A DNA stretch of 64,000 bases from Thalassovita sp. (GTDB lineage: Bacteria > Pseudomonadota > Alphaproteobacteria > Rhodobacterales > Rhodobacteraceae). The stretch spans positions 2,722,319-2,786,318 of the forward strand of contig CP051233.1 in the NCBI GenBank assembly GCA_017792425.1, written 5' to 3'. Of this stretch, positions 54,056-63,368 are shown piece by piece. Position 1 is the stretch's first letter. Each line of letters begins with the position of its first letter. The position numbers and the translations under genes were made by a program. Under the pieces are notes generated by a model, which made no database searches, was not told the origin of the DNA, and was given only the letters and a program-made list of their open reading frames with translations.

Positions 54056-54487
54056 TCAGGCGCTCATGTGGCGGGCACGGGCGCCGCGTTCGATTGCAGC
54101 GGCATGCAGGCGGTCTATGTTCAGCTCGTAGCGGATTTCTTCCAGCAGGCGCAGTTCGGTTTCCTGCAGGGTGCCATCCGCAGCAGCCACGTCGCAGGCC
54201 AGCGCATAGGCGGTTTCAAACAGCTTTTCCGGCAGGTTTTCACGGATCAGGCCGAACAGCGCGTCCAGCCCGTCCTCTTCGCCGAACAGGTCGAACACGA
54301 CTTGCGCCATGCGGTTCATCCGGTCGATGTCATAATCCGCGAATACCGGCAGATTGTTCACCGCATTCTGAATCTTCATCAGCTCTGCCGTGCGCAGGTT
54401 TTCATCCGAGGCGGACACCGCGATCATCAGCGCCACCAGGCAATCCTGCGGGCTGAGCGGGTGAGAATCGTTTGCGGGCTCGGTCAT
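54056..54487 (-). CDS. TerB-like (tellurite resistance/DjlA-type) helical protein
   Basis: 143 residues, all helical: SPQDCLVALMIAVSASDENL, then RTAELMKIQNAV and the repeat-like CDVAAADGTLQETELRLLEEI with the D-G-x-x-x-x-E pattern of TerB. Two acidic DE/DG motifs suggest metal or membrane contacts. AGGA lies before ATG 54487. It is divergent from lysS. The physiological role of stand-alone TerB proteins is not clear. Confidence 0.8.
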   Translation of the reverse strand: MTEPANDSHPLSPQDCLVALMIAVSASDENLRTAELMKIQNAVNNLPVFADYDIDRMNRMAQVVFDLFGEEDGLDALFGLIRENLPEKLFETAYALACDVAAADGTLQETELRLLEEIRYELNIDRLHAAAIERGARARHMSA

Positions 54488-54609
54488 CTGGTTGGTCCTG
54501 TTAATCCGTGTTGCGGCGCAGAATATTGACTGCAAGCCGTTGCCGCAATAGGAAGCGGCGGTCTGCCGCGCATGGGGCGCGGGCGGACCCGATCCTATTG
54601 GAGTAAGAC

Positions 54610-56184
54610 ATGTCTGATCTGCGTGACGCCGCCCTGATTTCCAAAGCCTGGCCTTTCGAGGAAGCCCGGAAACTGGTGAAACGTTACGAGAAGAAGGCCC
54701 CTGAGAAAGGATATGTCCTGTTCGAAACCGGCTATGGCCCGTCGGGCCTGCCGCATATCGGCACGTTTGGCGAGGTCGCCCGGACCACGATGATCCGCCG
54801 CGCATTCGAATTGATCAGCGACATTCCCACCCGCCTGATCTGTTTCTCGGATGACGTGGACGGGATGCGCAAGGTGCCGGACAACGTTCCGAACCAGGAC
54901 ATGCTGCACGCCAACATCCAGAAGCCGCTGACCAGCGTGCCGGACCCGTTCGGCGAATACGACAGCTTTGGCCACCACAACAACGCCATGCTGCGCCGGT
55001 TCCTGGACACGTTCGGCTTTGAATACGAGTTCTACTCGGCCACCGAATTCTACAAGTCGGGCCAGTTCGATGCGGTGCTGAAACTGGCCGTGGACCGCTA
55101 TGACGACCTCATGAAGGTCATGCTGAAGTCGCTGCGCGAGGAACGCCAGCAGACCTATTCCATCTTCCTGCCGATCCACCCGGAAACCGGCCGCGTGCTG
55201 TACGTGCCCATGAAGTCGATCAACAAGGACGATTACACCATCACCTTTGACGACGAGGACGGCAAGGAATGGACCCTGCCCGTTACCGGCGGCAACGTGA
55301 AACTGCAGTGGAAGCCCGATTTCGGCGCCCGTTGGGCCGCACTGGACGTGGATTTCGAGATGTACGGCAAGGATCACAGCACCAACACGCCGATCTATGA
55401 CCGGATCTGCGAAATCCTGGGCGGCAAGAAGCCGGAACATTTCACCTATGAACTGTTCCTGGACGAAAACGGCGAGAAGATTTCCAAGTCGAAGGGCAAT
55501 GGCCTGACGATCGACGAATGGCTGACCTATGCCAGCACCGAAAGCCTGTCATACTTCATGTACCTCAAGCCCAAGACCGCCAAGCGGATGCATTTCGACG
55601 TGATCCCCAAGGCGGTGGACGAATACCACCAGCAACTGCGCGCCTTCCCAGATCAGGATGCCGCCGGCAAGGTAAACAACCCGGTCTGGCACATCCACAA
55701 CGGCAACCCGCCGGCGTCCACGATGGTGGTGCCGTTCGGAATGCTGCTGAACCTGGCTTCGGTGTCGGGGGCCGAGGACAAGGAAACCCTGTGGGGCTTC
55801 ATCCGCCGCTATGCGCCGGACGCGTCGCCCGAGACCAACGCCGACATGGATCAGGCGGCCGGGTTCGCGGTGCGCTACTACAACGACTTCGTGAAGCCCA
55901 CCAAGGTGTTCCGCGCCCCCACGGATCTGGAGCGCGCGGCGCTGGAGGATCTGCGCGCGCAACTGGCGGCCTACGATGGCGCACTGGATGACGAGGCGCT
56001 GCAATCGGTGGTCTATGCCGTGGGCCGCGACCGGTTCGACCCGTTGCGCGACTGGTTCAAGGCGCTGTACGAGGTGCTGCTGGGCGCATCCCAAGGGCCG
56101 CGGTTCGGCGGGTTCATCGCACTGTACGGCGTGCAGGAAACCATCGCGCTGATCGACAGCGCATTGGCCGGCGAATTGGCCTGA
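54610..56184 (+). CDS. lysS: Lysyl-tRNA synthetase, class I
   Basis: 524 residues. Class I synthetase: HIGH-like PHIGTFGEV (H49-T52 region) and KMSKS-like KISKSKG (290-296). This is the archaeal-type LysRS that replaces the class II enzyme in most Alphaproteobacteria; the C-terminal ~160 residues are the helical anticodon-binding domain. It starts 9 nt after TTGGAG. A terminator follows 18 nt after the stop. Confidence 0.96.
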   Translation: MSDLRDAALISKAWPFEEARKLVKRYEKKAPEKGYVLFETGYGPSGLPHIGTFGEVARTTMIRRAFELISDIPTRLICFSDDVDGMRKVPDNVPNQDMLHANIQKPLTSVPDPFGEYDSFGHHNNAMLRRFLDTFGFEYEFYSATEFYKSGQFDAVLKLAVDRYDDLMKVMLKSLREERQQTYSIFLPIHPETGRVLYVPMKSINKDDYTITFDDEDGKEWTLPVTGGNVKLQWKPDFGARWAALDVDFEMYGKDHSTNTPIYDRICEILGGKKPEHFTYELFLDENGEKISKSKGNGLTIDEWLTYASTESLSYFMYLKPKTAKRMHFDVIPKAVDEYHQQLRAFPDQDAAGKVNNPVWHIHNGNPPASTMVVPFGMLLNLASVSGAEDKETLWGFIRRYAPDASPETNADMDQAAGFAVRYYNDFVKPTKVFRAPTDLERAALEDLRAQLAAYDGALDDEALQSVVYAVGRDRFDPLRDWFKALYEVLLGASQGPRFGGFIALYGVQETIALIDSALAGELA

Positions 56185-56202
56185 GCCGACGGAACAAACC
56201 GA

Positions 56203-56229
56203 AGGGCCGCGCCCGGTGCGCGGCCTTTT
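56203..56229. terminator. Terminator between lysS and the SRPBCC gene
   Basis: GGCCGCGC (56205-56212) with GCGCGGCC (56218-56225), loop of five, flanked by AA on the left and TTTT on the right; it can serve both convergent genes. Confidence 0.82.
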
Positions 56230-56238
56230 GCGTTTGCC

Positions 56239-56703
56239 TCAAAGGGTTTGCGCGTAATCGACCAGCTGATCGACGACGATCCCCCACCCTTCGAAGAATC
56301 CCATCTGCTTGTGGGCCTCGCACAGTTCGGGGGTGCGGTGACGGGCAGTCGCGGTATAGATCGTGCCCCCCTGGCGGTCATACTGCAATTCCAGGATCGC
56401 GGTCATGAACGGTTCGGGCTTGGGCTTCCATCCTTCGGTATAGGCGTCGGTGAACACCAGTTTTTCCTGCGGGATGAGTTCCAGGAAAACACCTTCGTTG
56501 CGCATCTCTTGCCCGTCCACCTGGAACACGGTGTTGAAGCGGCCACCGACCCGCAGGTCGATCTCGCACGCGATCACGCGATGCGGGCGGGGGACGAAGA
56601 AATGCGGGATATGGGCCGGTGAGGTCCAGCATTTCCAGACAATCTCGGGCGGGATCGGCAGAGTGCGGGTAAAACTGAGGTCGGTCTTGGGGTCGAGGTC
56701 CAT
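56239..56703 (-). CDS. SRPBCC/AHSA1-family protein
   Basis: 154 residues, START-like fold: FTRTLPIPPEIVWKCWTSP opening, DLRVGGRFNTVFQVDGQEM and the C-terminal helix EAHKQMGFFEGWGIVVDQLV, typical of AHSA1-like proteins that bind small hydrophobic ligands. The start at 56703 has AAGGAAAGG upstream. Single gene; ligand unknown. Confidence 0.88.
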   Translation of the reverse strand: MDLDPKTDLSFTRTLPIPPEIVWKCWTSPAHIPHFFVPRPHRVIACEIDLRVGGRFNTVFQVDGQEMRNEGVFLELIPQEKLVFTDAYTEGWKPKPEPFMTAILELQYDRQGGTIYTATARHRTPELCEAHKQMGFFEGWGIVVDQLVDYAQTL

Positions 56704-56924
56704 GACGGGGCCTTTCCTTGCTGGGGTACAGCGATGTGACGCCCCGCGCAGGGGATTCGGCAAGGGGAAACCTGCGTGTGTCGTCTCCCCGTTTTCCAGT
56801 CCGGGTGTTGCCCCCTACCGGCGCCCACCGTCACGGTGGTCTCAGCCGATGTTAATCACCTGTTTGCTATTCCCCTTTCCATCCGGGCGCATGCCGCCTG
56901 CGGGCTTTGGGGAAAGGATACGCA

Positions 56925-59213
56925 ATGAACAAGGCGATTACCGATGGTGTGGTTTTCATGCCCACCGCATTCGAGGCGGGGCTGGACGCGTGGTCCAGCG
57001 GCGATGGCACGGCCGGGTCGGACAGCTATGCTGCGGCGCTGAACGCTGCCTATGTCCCGGCGGATCAGGATTTCGGCGGCTGCCTGGAACTGCAAAAGGT
57101 CAACACCCAACAAAAACTGCGCTATATGGCGCAGACGCCGATCCTGCCGGGCTGCTATTTGCGGGTCACCGCGCGGGTCAAGGCGATCAGCGGCAACCTG
57201 CCATCGGTGCGCATCGCGGGCTGGGCGGGCGACGGCGCAGACGCCCATGTCACCGGCCTGACCGAAACCGGCGCGGACATCGCGCTGACCGCCTATGGCG
57301 AGGTGGTCGAGGTCAGCGCCATCATCGGCAGCGGCAACCGTGGCGGTGTGGACATGGTCTGGCCCGCGCCGGTCGCGTACGGCCATATCGGGCTGGACCT
57401 GACCGGGGCCAACGGTGGCGTCGTGCGCATCGACGACATCGTGATCGAGGACATCACCGAGGCCTACCTGCGCTCCATGCTGGACTGGGTGGACGTGCGC
57501 GACTTCGGGGCCGTGGGCAACGGCGTCACCGACGATACCGCCGCGTTCGCGGCCGCCGACGCAGCCGCAAACGGGCGCATGGTTCTGGTGTCCGCCGGGA
57601 ACTACTTGCTGGGCAGCAGCATGACCTTTGCCAGCCGCGTCCGGTTCGAGGGCACCGTGACCATGCCCGACGCCGCGATCCTGTCGCTGACCAAGAGCTT
57701 TGACTTGCCCACCTATATCGACGCGTTCGGCAACGAAGAGCTGGGCTTTCGCAAGGCGTTCCAGTCGCTGCTGAACAATTCCGACCATGAATCGCTGGAC
57801 ATGGGCGGGCGGCGCATCAGCGTCACCGAACCGATGGACATGCAGGCCATCGTTCCCAACCGGACAGAGTTCGCCCAACGCCGCCATATCCGCAACGGCC
57901 AGTTCTACGTGGAAGAAAACAGCGCCTGGGATACCGAGGTGTTCAGCTCGATAGGCAGCTATTCGATTTCCGACCCGCTGACATTGTCCAACGTTGTCAA
58001 TGTCGCGAACATCCCGATCGGCGCGCATGTCACCGGCAGCGGCGTCGGGCGCGAGGTCTATGTCACCGCCAAGAACGAGGCCACCCAGCGCGTCACCCTG
58101 TCGATGCCGCTGTATGACGCGGTGGGGACGCAGACCTATACGTTCACGCGGTACAAGTACATCCTGGACTTTTCCGGGTTTGCGAAACTGTCGAAGTTTT
58201 CCATGTCCGACATCGAATTCCAGTGCAACGCCCGCGCCAGCGGGATCATGCTGGCCCCGGCCGGGCTGATCTTTCACCTCAAGGACTGCTTCTTTACCGA
58301 CCCGAAGGATCGCGGCGTCACCAGTATCGGGCAGGGCTGCCAGGGGATGCTGATCGACCGCTGTCAGTTCCACTCGGACGAGGGCGGGCTGCGGGCGCAG
58401 GACCGCAAGACCATCGCGCTGAACGCCAACGCCAACGACGTCAAGCTGCGCAACAACCGGATCACGCAATTCCGCCATTTCGCCGTGCTGGGCGGGACCA
58501 GTTCCCTCATCGCGGGCAACCACTGGTACCAGGGCGACAGCGAAACCGAAGGGCTGCGCACCGCCGGGCTGGTGCTGACCAGTTCGCATAACCGCGCGAC
58601 GATCAGCGGCAACTACATCGACAACTGTTTCATCGAATGGTCGAACGAGCATGACCCGGAACCGGAATACAACAGCGAGTATTCCTTCAGTGCGCTGACG
58701 ATTTCGGGCAACGTGTTCCAGACCATCGACGCCGCCCCCTGGTCGCGCTTCATCGTGGTCAAGCCACATGGCGCGGGGCATTTCATCAGCGGGCTGAACA
58801 TCACGGGCAACGTGTTCCGCGCCATCCATACCACGCTGGACCGGGTAGAGATGGTGGATACGTCATTCGCGGATCTGGATTACAGCCGGTTCCGCAACAT
58901 CACCATCAAGGGCAACATGTTCAACGGCATCCAGCAGGGGATCGAAAACCCCCTGACCGTCGCCCACGAACAGAACACCGCCGCCGATGACTGGGTGATT
59001 GATTGCGCCGGGTGGCTGGCCTTTGGCGGCTATGCGCAGAACGTGGATGCGGTGGTGACGCGGTCCCGCATTCGCCAGGCGGACCAGACCACGACCTATG
59101 CCATGCCCTGGATCACCACAGAGGACGGCGCGAGCCGCGACCAGGTGCAGTTGCACTGGCCAGCAGATGTGACCGGCAAGGTCAACGTGACAGTGCGGGT
59201 CGATAACTACTGA
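56925..59213 (+). CDS. Right-handed beta-helix protein, pectate-lyase-like (tailspike/GH28-related)
   Basis: 762 residues, no signal peptide. Residues ~20-180 form a beta-rich head like a carbohydrate module. Then VDVRDFGAVGNGVTDDTAAF (about 195), the classic entry into pectate-lyase/GH28-related beta helices, followed by many short strands with Asn ladders (TISGNVFQ, NITGNVF, TIKGNMF). The helix runs to about residue 690. Such proteins are phage tailspikes, capsule depolymerases or secreted polysaccharide lyases. GGAAAGGA lies before ATG 56925. No phage genes or type I secretion genes lie near. Confidence 0.82.
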   Translation: MNKAITDGVVFMPTAFEAGLDAWSSGDGTAGSDSYAAALNAAYVPADQDFGGCLELQKVNTQQKLRYMAQTPILPGCYLRVTARVKAISGNLPSVRIAGWAGDGADAHVTGLTETGADIALTAYGEVVEVSAIIGSGNRGGVDMVWPAPVAYGHIGLDLTGANGGVVRIDDIVIEDITEAYLRSMLDWVDVRDFGAVGNGVTDDTAAFAAADAAANGRMVLVSAGNYLLGSSMTFASRVRFEGTVTMPDAAILSLTKSFDLPTYIDAFGNEELGFRKAFQSLLNNSDHESLDMGGRRISVTEPMDMQAIVPNRTEFAQRRHIRNGQFYVEENSAWDTEVFSSIGSYSISDPLTLSNVVNVANIPIGAHVTGSGVGREVYVTAKNEATQRVTLSMPLYDAVGTQTYTFTRYKYILDFSGFAKLSKFSMSDIEFQCNARASGIMLAPAGLIFHLKDCFFTDPKDRGVTSIGQGCQGMLIDRCQFHSDEGGLRAQDRKTIALNANANDVKLRNNRITQFRHFAVLGGTSSLIAGNHWYQGDSETEGLRTAGLVLTSSHNRATISGNYIDNCFIEWSNEHDPEPEYNSEYSFSALTISGNVFQTIDAAPWSRFIVVKPHGAGHFISGLNITGNVFRAIHTTLDRVEMVDTSFADLDYSRFRNITIKGNMFNGIQQGIENPLTVAHEQNTAADDWVIDCAGWLAFGGYAQNVDAVVTRSRIRQADQTTTYAMPWITTEDGASRDQVQLHWPADVTGKVNVTVRVDNY

Positions 59214-59216
59214 GGG

Positions 59217-59696
59217 CTATAGCCCCAGGTCGGCGGGCGTCAGGTGGAACGCCCGCCCGAAGCCGCCGTTCAGAAAGGCTCGGGTGGGGTCGAATACGGC
59301 GAATCCGAAATCGCCCAGGGACAGGTAGAGCTTTGCCTTGGGGTGGCCGCGCAGGTATCGCGCGGCCATTTCGCCATGCGCGGGATCGGTCCGCGCAATG
59401 AACCGCGCGCGGGCTTGCACGGTCAGACGCGGATGAGACAGCGGGTCGCCCTTCGGGCCGGGTTCGCCCACCAGCAGCGCGCAGTCGGGGTTCGCCCGCA
59501 AGGCCCGCGTGTGATGTGCCAGTGCAGAAATCAGCGTGACCGGCCGACCTGCAACGGTGCCCAGGGCGACGCGGCTGACATAGGGCGCGCCGGTCTCGGG
59601 ATCGGTTACCGCCAGCGCCGCGAAACGGGCCTGGGCCATCAGATCCCGCGCCAAGGCGCGGGCGTCGTCATCGGTGGGGCGGATCGGGTCTGTCAT
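59217..59696 (-). CDS. Pyridoxamine 5'-phosphate oxidase-like flavin/heme-binding protein
   Basis: 159 residues. FMN-binding split barrel of the PNPOx-like/HugZ group: ALAVTDPETGAPYVSRVALG and TLISALAHHTRALRANPDCALLVG (as two neighbouring blocks) and a final helix. Could be an FMN-dependent oxidoreductase or a heme-utilisation protein; the ~160-residue length lacks the HugZ C-terminal domain. It is convergent with the beta-helix gene, 3 nt apart. Confidence 0.83.
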   Translation of the reverse strand: MTDPIRPTDDDARALARDLMAQARFAALAVTDPETGAPYVSRVALGTVAGRPVTLISALAHHTRALRANPDCALLVGEPGPKGDPLSHPRLTVQARARFIARTDPAHGEMAARYLRGHPKAKLYLSLGDFGFAVFDPTRAFLNGGFGRAFHLTPADLGL

Positions 59697-59735
59697 GTCC
59701 CAGTGATAGGCGGGCGGCGGCGGGCGGGCAAGGGA

Positions 59736-60368
59736 TCAGAACTCCAGCCACAGCCCAAGCTTCAACCGCGTGTCGCCGCCGCCGGTGATCGGCTGGATCA
59801 TACCCAGTTCCACCTGCGTTGACCGGGCAAACCGGTAGACGGCGGACGGGGTGGCCTGAACGGAAATCCCCCCGGTAGCGTCCATCGCCGCCTGCAGTTG
59901 CAGGATCGCCTTCCACCTGTCAGAGGGGGACAGGCCCAGCGCGGCGTCCAGCTGGGCGCTGTGCGCCCCGGTGCCAAGGTTGACCGTCATGCTGGCATCC
60001 ACCGCCAGCCAGCCCGCGCCCCAGCCCGTCCGCAGCCCCTGCCCGTAGGACAGGCCGGACCGCACCACCGGAACACCCGCCTGCACACCGCCACCGACTT
60101 CCATGGCCAGACGGTGCCCGCCGCGCCCGGTCCACAGCGGCAGGCGCGCGAAGGTCAGGGCCTTTTCTTCCCCCTCAACAGACTGGTTGGCATCCAACCC
60201 CAGCGTCAGCCAACCCGTCAGCCCGTATTCGGCATAGAGCGACGGGCCGATCCCGTCGCTACCTGCCGTGACGGAGGGCGCGATGAACCAGCCGCCGCGC
60301 GCGCGCATCCACGCGCCTGCCGAAGCGTCCGAGGATACAAGGCACAGCACCAAAGCCAGCAGGCGCAT
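59736..60368 (-). CDS. Exported beta-barrel-like protein
   Basis: 210 residues from ATG 60368, which has GGGAGGA at a good distance; ATG 60374 is too close to it. Signal peptide ending DASAG, then alternating strands with aromatic belts (WFIAPSVTAGSDGIGPSLYA, GLTGWLTLGLDANQ, RLKLGLWLEF at the very C-terminus ending in Phe). A C-terminal Phe and strand pattern suggest a small outer-membrane barrel. Function unknown. Confidence 0.7.
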   Translation of the reverse strand: MRLLALVLCLVSSDASAGAWMRARGGWFIAPSVTAGSDGIGPSLYAEYGLTGWLTLGLDANQSVEGEEKALTFARLPLWTGRGGHRLAMEVGGGVQAGVPVVRSGLSYGQGLRTGWGAGWLAVDASMTVNLGTGAHSAQLDAALGLSPSDRWKAILQLQAAMDATGGISVQATPSAVYRFARSTQVELGMIQPITGGGDTRLKLGLWLEF

Positions 60369-60483
60369 TCGCATTCCTCCCGGCATCAACCATGCCTTGT
60401 CACCTATAAACGAACCGTTAACGAAATCTCCTTTGGCGACGGGCAGTTGCGGTGCTAGGCTGGACCCAGAGATGGAGGATCAC

Positions 60484-60804
60484 ATGCCCAGAATATCGAG
60501 CAACGCCCACTACCAGACAGTCATCACCACCTTCGAGGCCACGCCCGGCACCTGTCAGGATCTGGTGGACCTGCTGACTGACGCCTACCAGAACGTGATT
60601 TCGAAACAGCCCGGTTTCATCGCGGCAGGGCTGCACGTGAATGATGCCCAGACCCGGATCGCCAACTACTCGCAATGGGAAAAGCGCGAGGATTACCAGG
60701 CCATGCTGCGCACCGACGAAATGCGCAAGCGCAACCGCGTCATCAACGAGCTGTGCAAAAGCTTTGAACCGGTGATGTACGACGTGATCAGTACCTTCGA
60801 CTGA
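60484..60804 (+). CDS. Antibiotic biosynthesis monooxygenase (ABM)-like protein
   Basis: 106 residues, dimeric ferredoxin-like fold: ITTFEATPGTCQDLVDLL, then QPGFIAAGLHVNDAQTRIANYSQW and EDYQAMLRTDEM, the usual ABM layout. Members are heme-degrading or quinone monooxygenases or have no known role; no heme His motif is obvious. GGAGG lies 7 nt before ATG 60484. Confidence 0.85.
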   Translation: MPRISSNAHYQTVITTFEATPGTCQDLVDLLTDAYQNVISKQPGFIAAGLHVNDAQTRIANYSQWEKREDYQAMLRTDEMRKRNRVINELCKSFEPVMYDVISTFD

Positions 60805-60842
60805 TCCAGCAGGCCATTTGACAAGAGGTCAGATCGCGGTGG

Positions 60843-61274
60843 TCAGACCGCCGCCTTGACCCATTGAACGATCGAGACCGCGGGCATCGCGCCTGACTGG
60901 CGCATCCTTTCGCGGCCGCCCGAAAAGAGGGCCATCGTCGGAATACTGCGAATGGCGAATTTCTGGCCGGCCTGCGGGTGATCCTCGGTGTTCAGTTTCA
61001 CCAATCGCGCCGCGCCTTCCAATGCACCGGCGGCCTTGGCGTATTCCGGCGCCATCGCGCGACAGGGGCCACACCACGGGGCCCAGAAATCCACCACCAG
61101 CGGCAGATCGTCGTTGCGCGCAGCCTTTTCCAGCGTGGTCAGGTCCACTTCGGGCACTTTGCCGCCGATCAGCTGCGCGCCGCAGACGCCGCATTTGGGG
61201 CTGGCGGTCAGCTTGTCCTCGGGGACGCGGTTGACCTGGCCGCAATCCAGGCAAGTCAGTTTTTTCGGGGCCAT
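60843..61274 (-). CDS. trxC: Thioredoxin 2 (zinc-finger thioredoxin)
   Basis: 143 residues. N-terminal zinc ribbon C8-xx-C11 ... C28-xx-C31, then a thioredoxin domain with the active site W67-C-G-P-C71 and cis-Pro in SIPTMALF. Trx2 is linked to oxidative-stress defence, its zinc site being redox-sensitive. Single gene between the ABM and methyltransferase genes. Confidence 0.95.
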   Translation of the reverse strand: MAPKKLTCLDCGQVNRVPEDKLTASPKCGVCGAQLIGGKVPEVDLTTLEKAARNDDLPLVVDFWAPWCGPCRAMAPEYAKAAGALEGAARLVKLNTEDHPQAGQKFAIRSIPTMALFSGGRERMRQSGAMPAVSIVQWVKAAV

Positions 61275-61334
61275 GCCGTGCTCCTGTCATATATTCTTGA
61301 CTGAATATAAGTAGCGGCACGCGCCCCGCAAGGG

Positions 61335-62270
61335 TCAGGCCAGTTCGGTCTCTTCTCCGGCCTGATCGGTTGCCCGGCGCAGGCCGGAACACGCCACCAC
61401 AAAGGCGGGAACGGGCTGCCCCCGGTCCTGCCGCAGCGTGGTCTGCCGGATTCGTACAGAGCTGAACCCGGCATCGGCCATCAGCCCGCGCAGGTACGCC
61501 TCGCCATGTGCATAGCGTCGGGACGGCAGCAAGGTGATGCCGTCGCCCTGCCCGGCCTCGGCGGTAAAGGCAAAGGCCCCACCCGGCGCCAGCGCATGGG
61601 CCACCCATGCAGTAATCCGTTCCAACGCACCGAGGTAGATAAAGACATCCGCCGCCAGGATCGTATTCCACCTGTCAGGCCCATGCGTCAGGCGCGACAA
61701 GTCGTGCTTTGCCAACCGGTGATAGATAGCCTTGGCCTGTGCCCGGTCCAACATCCGCTGGGAAATGTCCCACCCTTCCAGCCAGTCGCAGCGCCCTGCA
61801 ATCGCCTGCCCCATCAGCCCGGTGCCGCAGCCAAGGTCCAGCACCCGGCCCAGATGCCCCTGCAAGACTCCGGCCAGCAAGTCCGGCCCGCAATACCCCA
61901 ACTGCCCGACCAGCGAGGTTTCGAACCGGGGTGCGTATTGATCGAACAGGGTTTCGACAAAGGCGGCGGGCATGGCCTCGGCCACGGGAACCTTGCGCAG
62001 CAGGTCCAGCCGCAGCCCCGCCCCGAACCTGTCCGCCGCATCCAGTGTCAGGACATGTGCAAAGACGCCAGCGGCGCGGTCGGTCTGGCCCGCCTGTTCC
62101 GCCCAGTCCCCCAGCGCCATCCAGCCCGCGGCCCAACCCGGTACACGCGCCATCGTTTCAGCCATCAGCTCGGCCGCGGCGGTGTAGTCGCCCTCGGCGG
62201 CCAGCGAGGCGGCGAACTGGTAACGACGATCGGCGGACAGATCGCCCGAGGACGTGAGGAGAACGGTCAT
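61335..62270 (-). CDS. TPR-containing SAM-dependent methyltransferase
   Basis: 311 residues. N-terminal TPR-like helices (~15-85, YTAAAELMAETMARVPGWAA), then a class I methyltransferase with motif I VLDLGCGTGLMG (143-154), EGWDISQRMLDRA (ribose Asp) and ILAADVFIYLG. The TPR plus methyltransferase layout resembles NdufaF-like or CheR-TPR enzymes; target unknown. The start at 62270 is chosen for the TPR N-terminus; the ribosome site is weak, and the frame is open a further 72 codons. Confidence 0.83.
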   Translation of the reverse strand: MTVLLTSSGDLSADRRYQFAASLAAEGDYTAAAELMAETMARVPGWAAGWMALGDWAEQAGQTDRAAGVFAHVLTLDAADRFGAGLRLDLLRKVPVAEAMPAAFVETLFDQYAPRFETSLVGQLGYCGPDLLAGVLQGHLGRVLDLGCGTGLMGQAIAGRCDWLEGWDISQRMLDRAQAKAIYHRLAKHDLSRLTHGPDRWNTILAADVFIYLGALERITAWVAHALAPGGAFAFTAEAGQGDGITLLPSRRYAHGEAYLRGLMADAGFSSVRIRQTTLRQDRGQPVPAFVVACSGLRRATDQAGEETELA

Positions 62271-62579
62271 GTGGGTGGCTTTCGCAGGGAATGTCGCGCG
62301 AGGAAAAAAGCGCCCGGCAGGCGGCTTCGGGGATTCTCTGTCACGGACTCCGGGCTGTTGTATCTCGCGCCATTTCGTCCCGGCGACGGCCAAAGTCAAG
62401 AATGATTTCAACCGGATTTTGCCACTTGATTTGGGAAATGGGCAGCACCATCCTGAAGACCGCAACGTTACTAAACTATCGACCACCTGCTACCGCCACG
62501 GCCCAGCACCTCGATCTGTGAACTAACGCGCCGGGTTGCCGCAATTCCGCGGGCAACGCAGAAGCAGGAGTAACACGGA

Positions 62580-62786
62580 ATGGCCTCTGGCACCGTGAAA
62601 TGGTTCAATGCAACCAAAGGGTTCGGCTTCATCAAGCCGGACGAAGGCTGCAAGGATGTGTTCGTGCATATCTCGGCGGTGGAAAAGGCGGGCCTGAAGG
62701 GGCTGAACGACAACCAGCGCGTGACCTATGACATCCAGTCCGGGCGCGACGGGCGCGAATTGGCCACCAACATCGCCCTGTCCTGA
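62580..62786 (+). CDS. Cold shock protein, CspA family
   Basis: 68 residues. RNP1 KGFGFI and RNP2 VFVHISA, with GTVKWFNATKGFG at the start; RNA chaperone/antiterminator. GGAG lies 12 nt before ATG. A ~300-nt leader upstream (62271-62579) has no gene and could hold the usual long csp 5' UTR. A terminator follows 23 nt after the stop. Confidence 0.95.
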   Translation: MASGTVKWFNATKGFGFIKPDEGCKDVFVHISAVEKAGLKGLNDNQRVTYDIQSGRDGRELATNIALS

Positions 62787-62808
62787 GCCCTGTTCGAACG
62801 GCTCTTTC

Positions 62809-62834
62809 AAGGCCCCGCCCACGCGGGGCCTTTT
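62809..62834 (+). terminator. Terminator of the cold shock gene
   Basis: AAGGCCCCGC (62809-62818), loop CCAC, GCGGGGCC plus TTTT (62823-62834). Confidence 0.88.
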
Positions 62835-62899
62835 GCGTTGCAGACCGGCTTGGTGAAACGAGCTGGCTGACGTATCCTGCCCGAAACAGGGGAACCGTC

Positions 62900-63364
62900 A
62901 TGTCGCTGCTGCATCTGGAAAACCCGGTCTTTCAGACCTATGCCATCGCCGCCGCCCTGATGGGGCTGAAGATCATGCTGCAAGGCTGGATGACCGTCTA
63001 TCGGATGATGCGCAGCAATTCCGGCCTGGCCAGCCCCGAAGATCTGCGCCCCGGCCCGCTGAACGCCGCCCCGGACCCCAGCCAACTGGAGCTGAACGAC
63101 TATGTCGACCGGTCGCGCCGCATGCATCGCAACGATCTGGAAAACATCCCCGCCTTCCTGGCGATCGGGCTTCTGTTCGTCACCATCGCGCCGCCGCTTT
63201 GGGCCGCGCAGGTGCTGATGTATGGCTTTGTCGCGGCACGGGTGGCGCATTTCGCGGCCTACGCCAGCAAGCAATCGCACGAGGTGCGCGCCACGTTCTA
63301 CACCATCGGGTCGCTGATCGTGATCGTCATGGGCCTGTGGGTGCTGGCGGCGGTACTGGGCTGA
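62900..63364 (+). CDS. MAPEG-family membrane protein
   Basis: 154 residues, four transmembrane helices (about 8-30, 75-92, 98-117, 130-152). The conserved RNDLENIPAFLAIGLLFV segment carries the E-N-x-P motif of MAPEG glutathione-dependent membrane enzymes. Substrate unknown. It ends 4 nt before the convergent arylesterase. Confidence 0.88.
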   Translation: MSLLHLENPVFQTYAIAAALMGLKIMLQGWMTVYRMMRSNSGLASPEDLRPGPLNAAPDPSQLELNDYVDRSRRMHRNDLENIPAFLAIGLLFVTIAPPLWAAQVLMYGFVAARVAHFAAYASKQSHEVRATFYTIGSLIVIVMGLWVLAAVLG

Positions 63365-63368
63365 GGCG

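Noticed and set aside
56925..59213. Prophage remnant around the beta-helix protein
   Set aside because: Neighbours are housekeeping genes; no capsid, portal, terminase or integrase sequence on either side.
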